Source: Zeimonas sp050187175
GTDB lineage: Bacteria; Pseudomonadota; Gammaproteobacteria; Burkholderiales; Burkholderiaceae_E
Length of the DNA: 64,000 nucleotides
Direction: 5' to 3'
Assembly (NCBI GenBank): GCA_050187175.1
Contig: JBFWXS010000014.1
Location: forward strand, 1-64,000
Shown here: positions 63,129 through 64,000 of the stretch, piece by piece
Layout of the letters: each line of letters begins with the position of its first letter
Position numbering within the stretch: position 1 is the stretch's first letter
The notes under the pieces: model-generated
Database searches by the model: none
Seen by the model: only the letters and a program-made list of their open reading frames with translations
Told to the model about the DNA's origin: nothing
Position numbers and translations under genes: made by a program

Positions 63129-64000
63129 GCGCAGTTCCGGCTGATGCGCCGCCGCTGCGGCGCATCCAGTGGTCGCCGGCATGGCGCATCGTGCCCACCC
63201 GCTATCCGTCGGTCTTCCTGTTCGACCGCATCGCCGATCCGGACGACTTCGAGGCGCTGTACGCGCTGGAAGCGATGACCAATGAGCGGCTCCGCGACGA
63301 AACCGGCGTCATCGAACTGGTGCCCAAGTCACAGCGCATCTTCGGCCCAGGCAGCGGTCCGATCATGGCCGCGTTCACGCACCTGAATCCAACCGGCAGC
63401 CGTTTCTCCGACGGCTCTTACGGCGTCTTCTACGCGGCGCACGAGCGCGCGACCGCCATCGCCGAGACTTCATTCCATCATGGCCGCTTCCTGGCGGCGA
63501 CGCGCGAGGCTCCCATGCATCTGCCGATGCGGCTGTACCGCGTCGACGTCGATGCGCGTCTGCACGACCTGCGCCGACGTCCGGCGCCGATCGACGCGGC
63601 GATCCATGACGCCGACAATCATTCAGCCGCGCAATCGCTGGGGCGCGGCTTGCGCGATGCGGGCTCCGCCGGCGTCGTCTATCGCAGCGTTCGTCACTCG
63701 GCCGGGCAGTGCGTCGGCCTGTTCACGCCCAAGGCCGCGCGCAATTGCGTGCACGCGGCGTATCTGCTGTATGCATGGGATGGCGAGCGCTTCGCGGGCG
63801 TCTATGAACGGCTCGAGGATCCGGTCCACGCAGAGCCGCCCGTGCCCGACGGACCGGCAGAGGGACCAGGGGGACTGGCAGGCCAGCGGAGCGCGGGCGC
63901 AGCAGCGCGGGAAGATGTCGGAACGGCAGCGCGGCAGGATGTCGGCACGGCCGGGCGACAGGAGAGCGGAACGGTAGGGCGACAGGGCGCCGCCGTGCGA
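63125..64000 (+). CDS. RES-domain toxin (MbcT/ParT type), 3' end outside the window
   Basis: The frame runs from ATG 63125 to the last base without a stop (292 codons). It has an N-terminal WRIVPTRYPSVFLFDR, then the RES core: Arg in GSRFSDGSYGVFYAA, Glu in TAIAETSFHHGRF and Ser in VVYRSVRHSAGQCVGLFTP. RES toxins deplete cellular NAD by phosphorolysis or ADP-ribosyl transfer. Family members are about 160-230 residues; here residues from about 240 form a low-complexity tail. Its last four repeats of 24 bases (63905-64000) encode (A/G)R(E/Q)(D/E)(V/S)GT units. It was missed as a closed frame because its stop lies beyond the window. Confidence 0.9.
   Translation, partial: MSAVPADAPPLRRIQWSPAWRIVPTRYPSVFLFDRIADPDDFEALYALEAMTNERLRDETGVIELVPKSQRIFGPGSGPIMAAFTHLNPTGSRFSDGSYGVFYAAHERATAIAETSFHHGRFLAATREAPMHLPMRLYRVDVDARLHDLRRRPAPIDAAIHDADNHSAAQSLGRGLRDAGSAGVVYRSVRHSAGQCVGLFTPKAARNCVHAAYLLYAWDGERFAGVYERLEDPVHAEPPVPDGPAEGPGGLAGQRSAGAAAREDVGTAARQDVGTAGRQESGTVGRQGAAVR
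63905..64000 (+). repeat. 24-bp tandem repeat, 4 copies, in frame in the RES toxin tail
   Basis: Units at 63905-63928, 63929-63952, 63953-63976 and 63977-64000, each with 8 codons (first encodes AREDVGTA). The array reaches the window edge and may continue. Confidence 0.9.

Overview
The window is GC-rich (most long reading frames have heavy antisense shadows) and its gene content fits a betaproteobacterium, most likely order Burkholderiales: an urtABCDE-ureDABCEFG urea uptake/urease block, large single-chain PurL plus PurT, a CysB/sulfite reductase/DUF934/SUMT block, TAXI-type TRAP transport and an exosortase H pair. The genus cannot be fixed from sequence alone. It is a scaffold piece with four 100-N gaps (2118-2217, 7936-8035, 36102-36201, 59730-59829). 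Both ends cut genes: an efflux outer-membrane protein at the left and a RES-domain toxin at the right.

Layout. 1-2011: end of a NodT/TolC-type outer-membrane factor and a receiver-TPR protein whose phospho-acceptor Asp appears lost. 2218-13291: urea ABC transporter and complete urease operon, one collinear transcription block broken by two gaps. 13408-14222: tRNA-Leu(UAA), then an MqsRA toxin-antitoxin locus with an intact antitoxin and operator but a frameshifted toxin. 14314-18873 (minus): two polytopic membrane proteins, at least one of them GT-C-like, and a DUF1275 protein. 18945-21074: PAS-PAS-GGDEF-EAL protein. 21291-25973: tesA divergent from a ybbA-like ATPase, then pgi and a bifunctional NAD(P)HX repair enzyme. 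26230-34801: glutamate dehydrogenase, purL, a YbiT-type ABC-F ATPase and purT. 34874-39220: YkgJ-type Cys-cluster protein, mnmC (with a gap) and a polytopic MFS/BT1-like transporter. 39232-39469: a non-coding palindromic element. 39703-43924: Spy/CpxP-like lipoprotein, OmpR-type response regulator, histidine kinase and a DUF3108 protein. 43967-50211: class III aminotransferase, TAXI-TRAP receptor and fused permease, threonine dehydratase-like enzyme. 50425-51105: KfrA-like DNA-binding protein behind a 29-bp palindrome. 51159-55378: cysB-like regulator divergent from sulfite reductase, DUF934 and cobA. 55466-58051: PAS-GAF-PAS-GGDEF-EAL protein. 58297-60208: a 44-aa membrane peptide, exosortase H and its partner. 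60247-62553: FadE-type acyl-CoA dehydrogenase. 62650-64000: Xre/MbcA-type antitoxin and RES toxin with a promoter and an overlapping inverted repeat.

How the genes work together. The left third imports urea (UrtABCDE) and hydrolyses it to ammonia (UreABC, matured by UreDEFG); the biosynthetic enzymes downstream (GdhA, PurL, PurT) consume or move nitrogen and one-carbon units. The cys block supplies sulfide, and its SUMT makes the siroheme precursor that the sulfite reductase needs.

The most unusual feature is a recurrent one: short imperfect tandem repeats (units of 14-25 bp, mostly multiples of 3) sit at gene 3' ends and junctions, often containing a stop codon, and also inside coding regions as low-complexity tails or linkers. 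Two of the four gaps lie in such repeats. A third gap is a pure assembly artefact: its two flanks are the same 127 bases.
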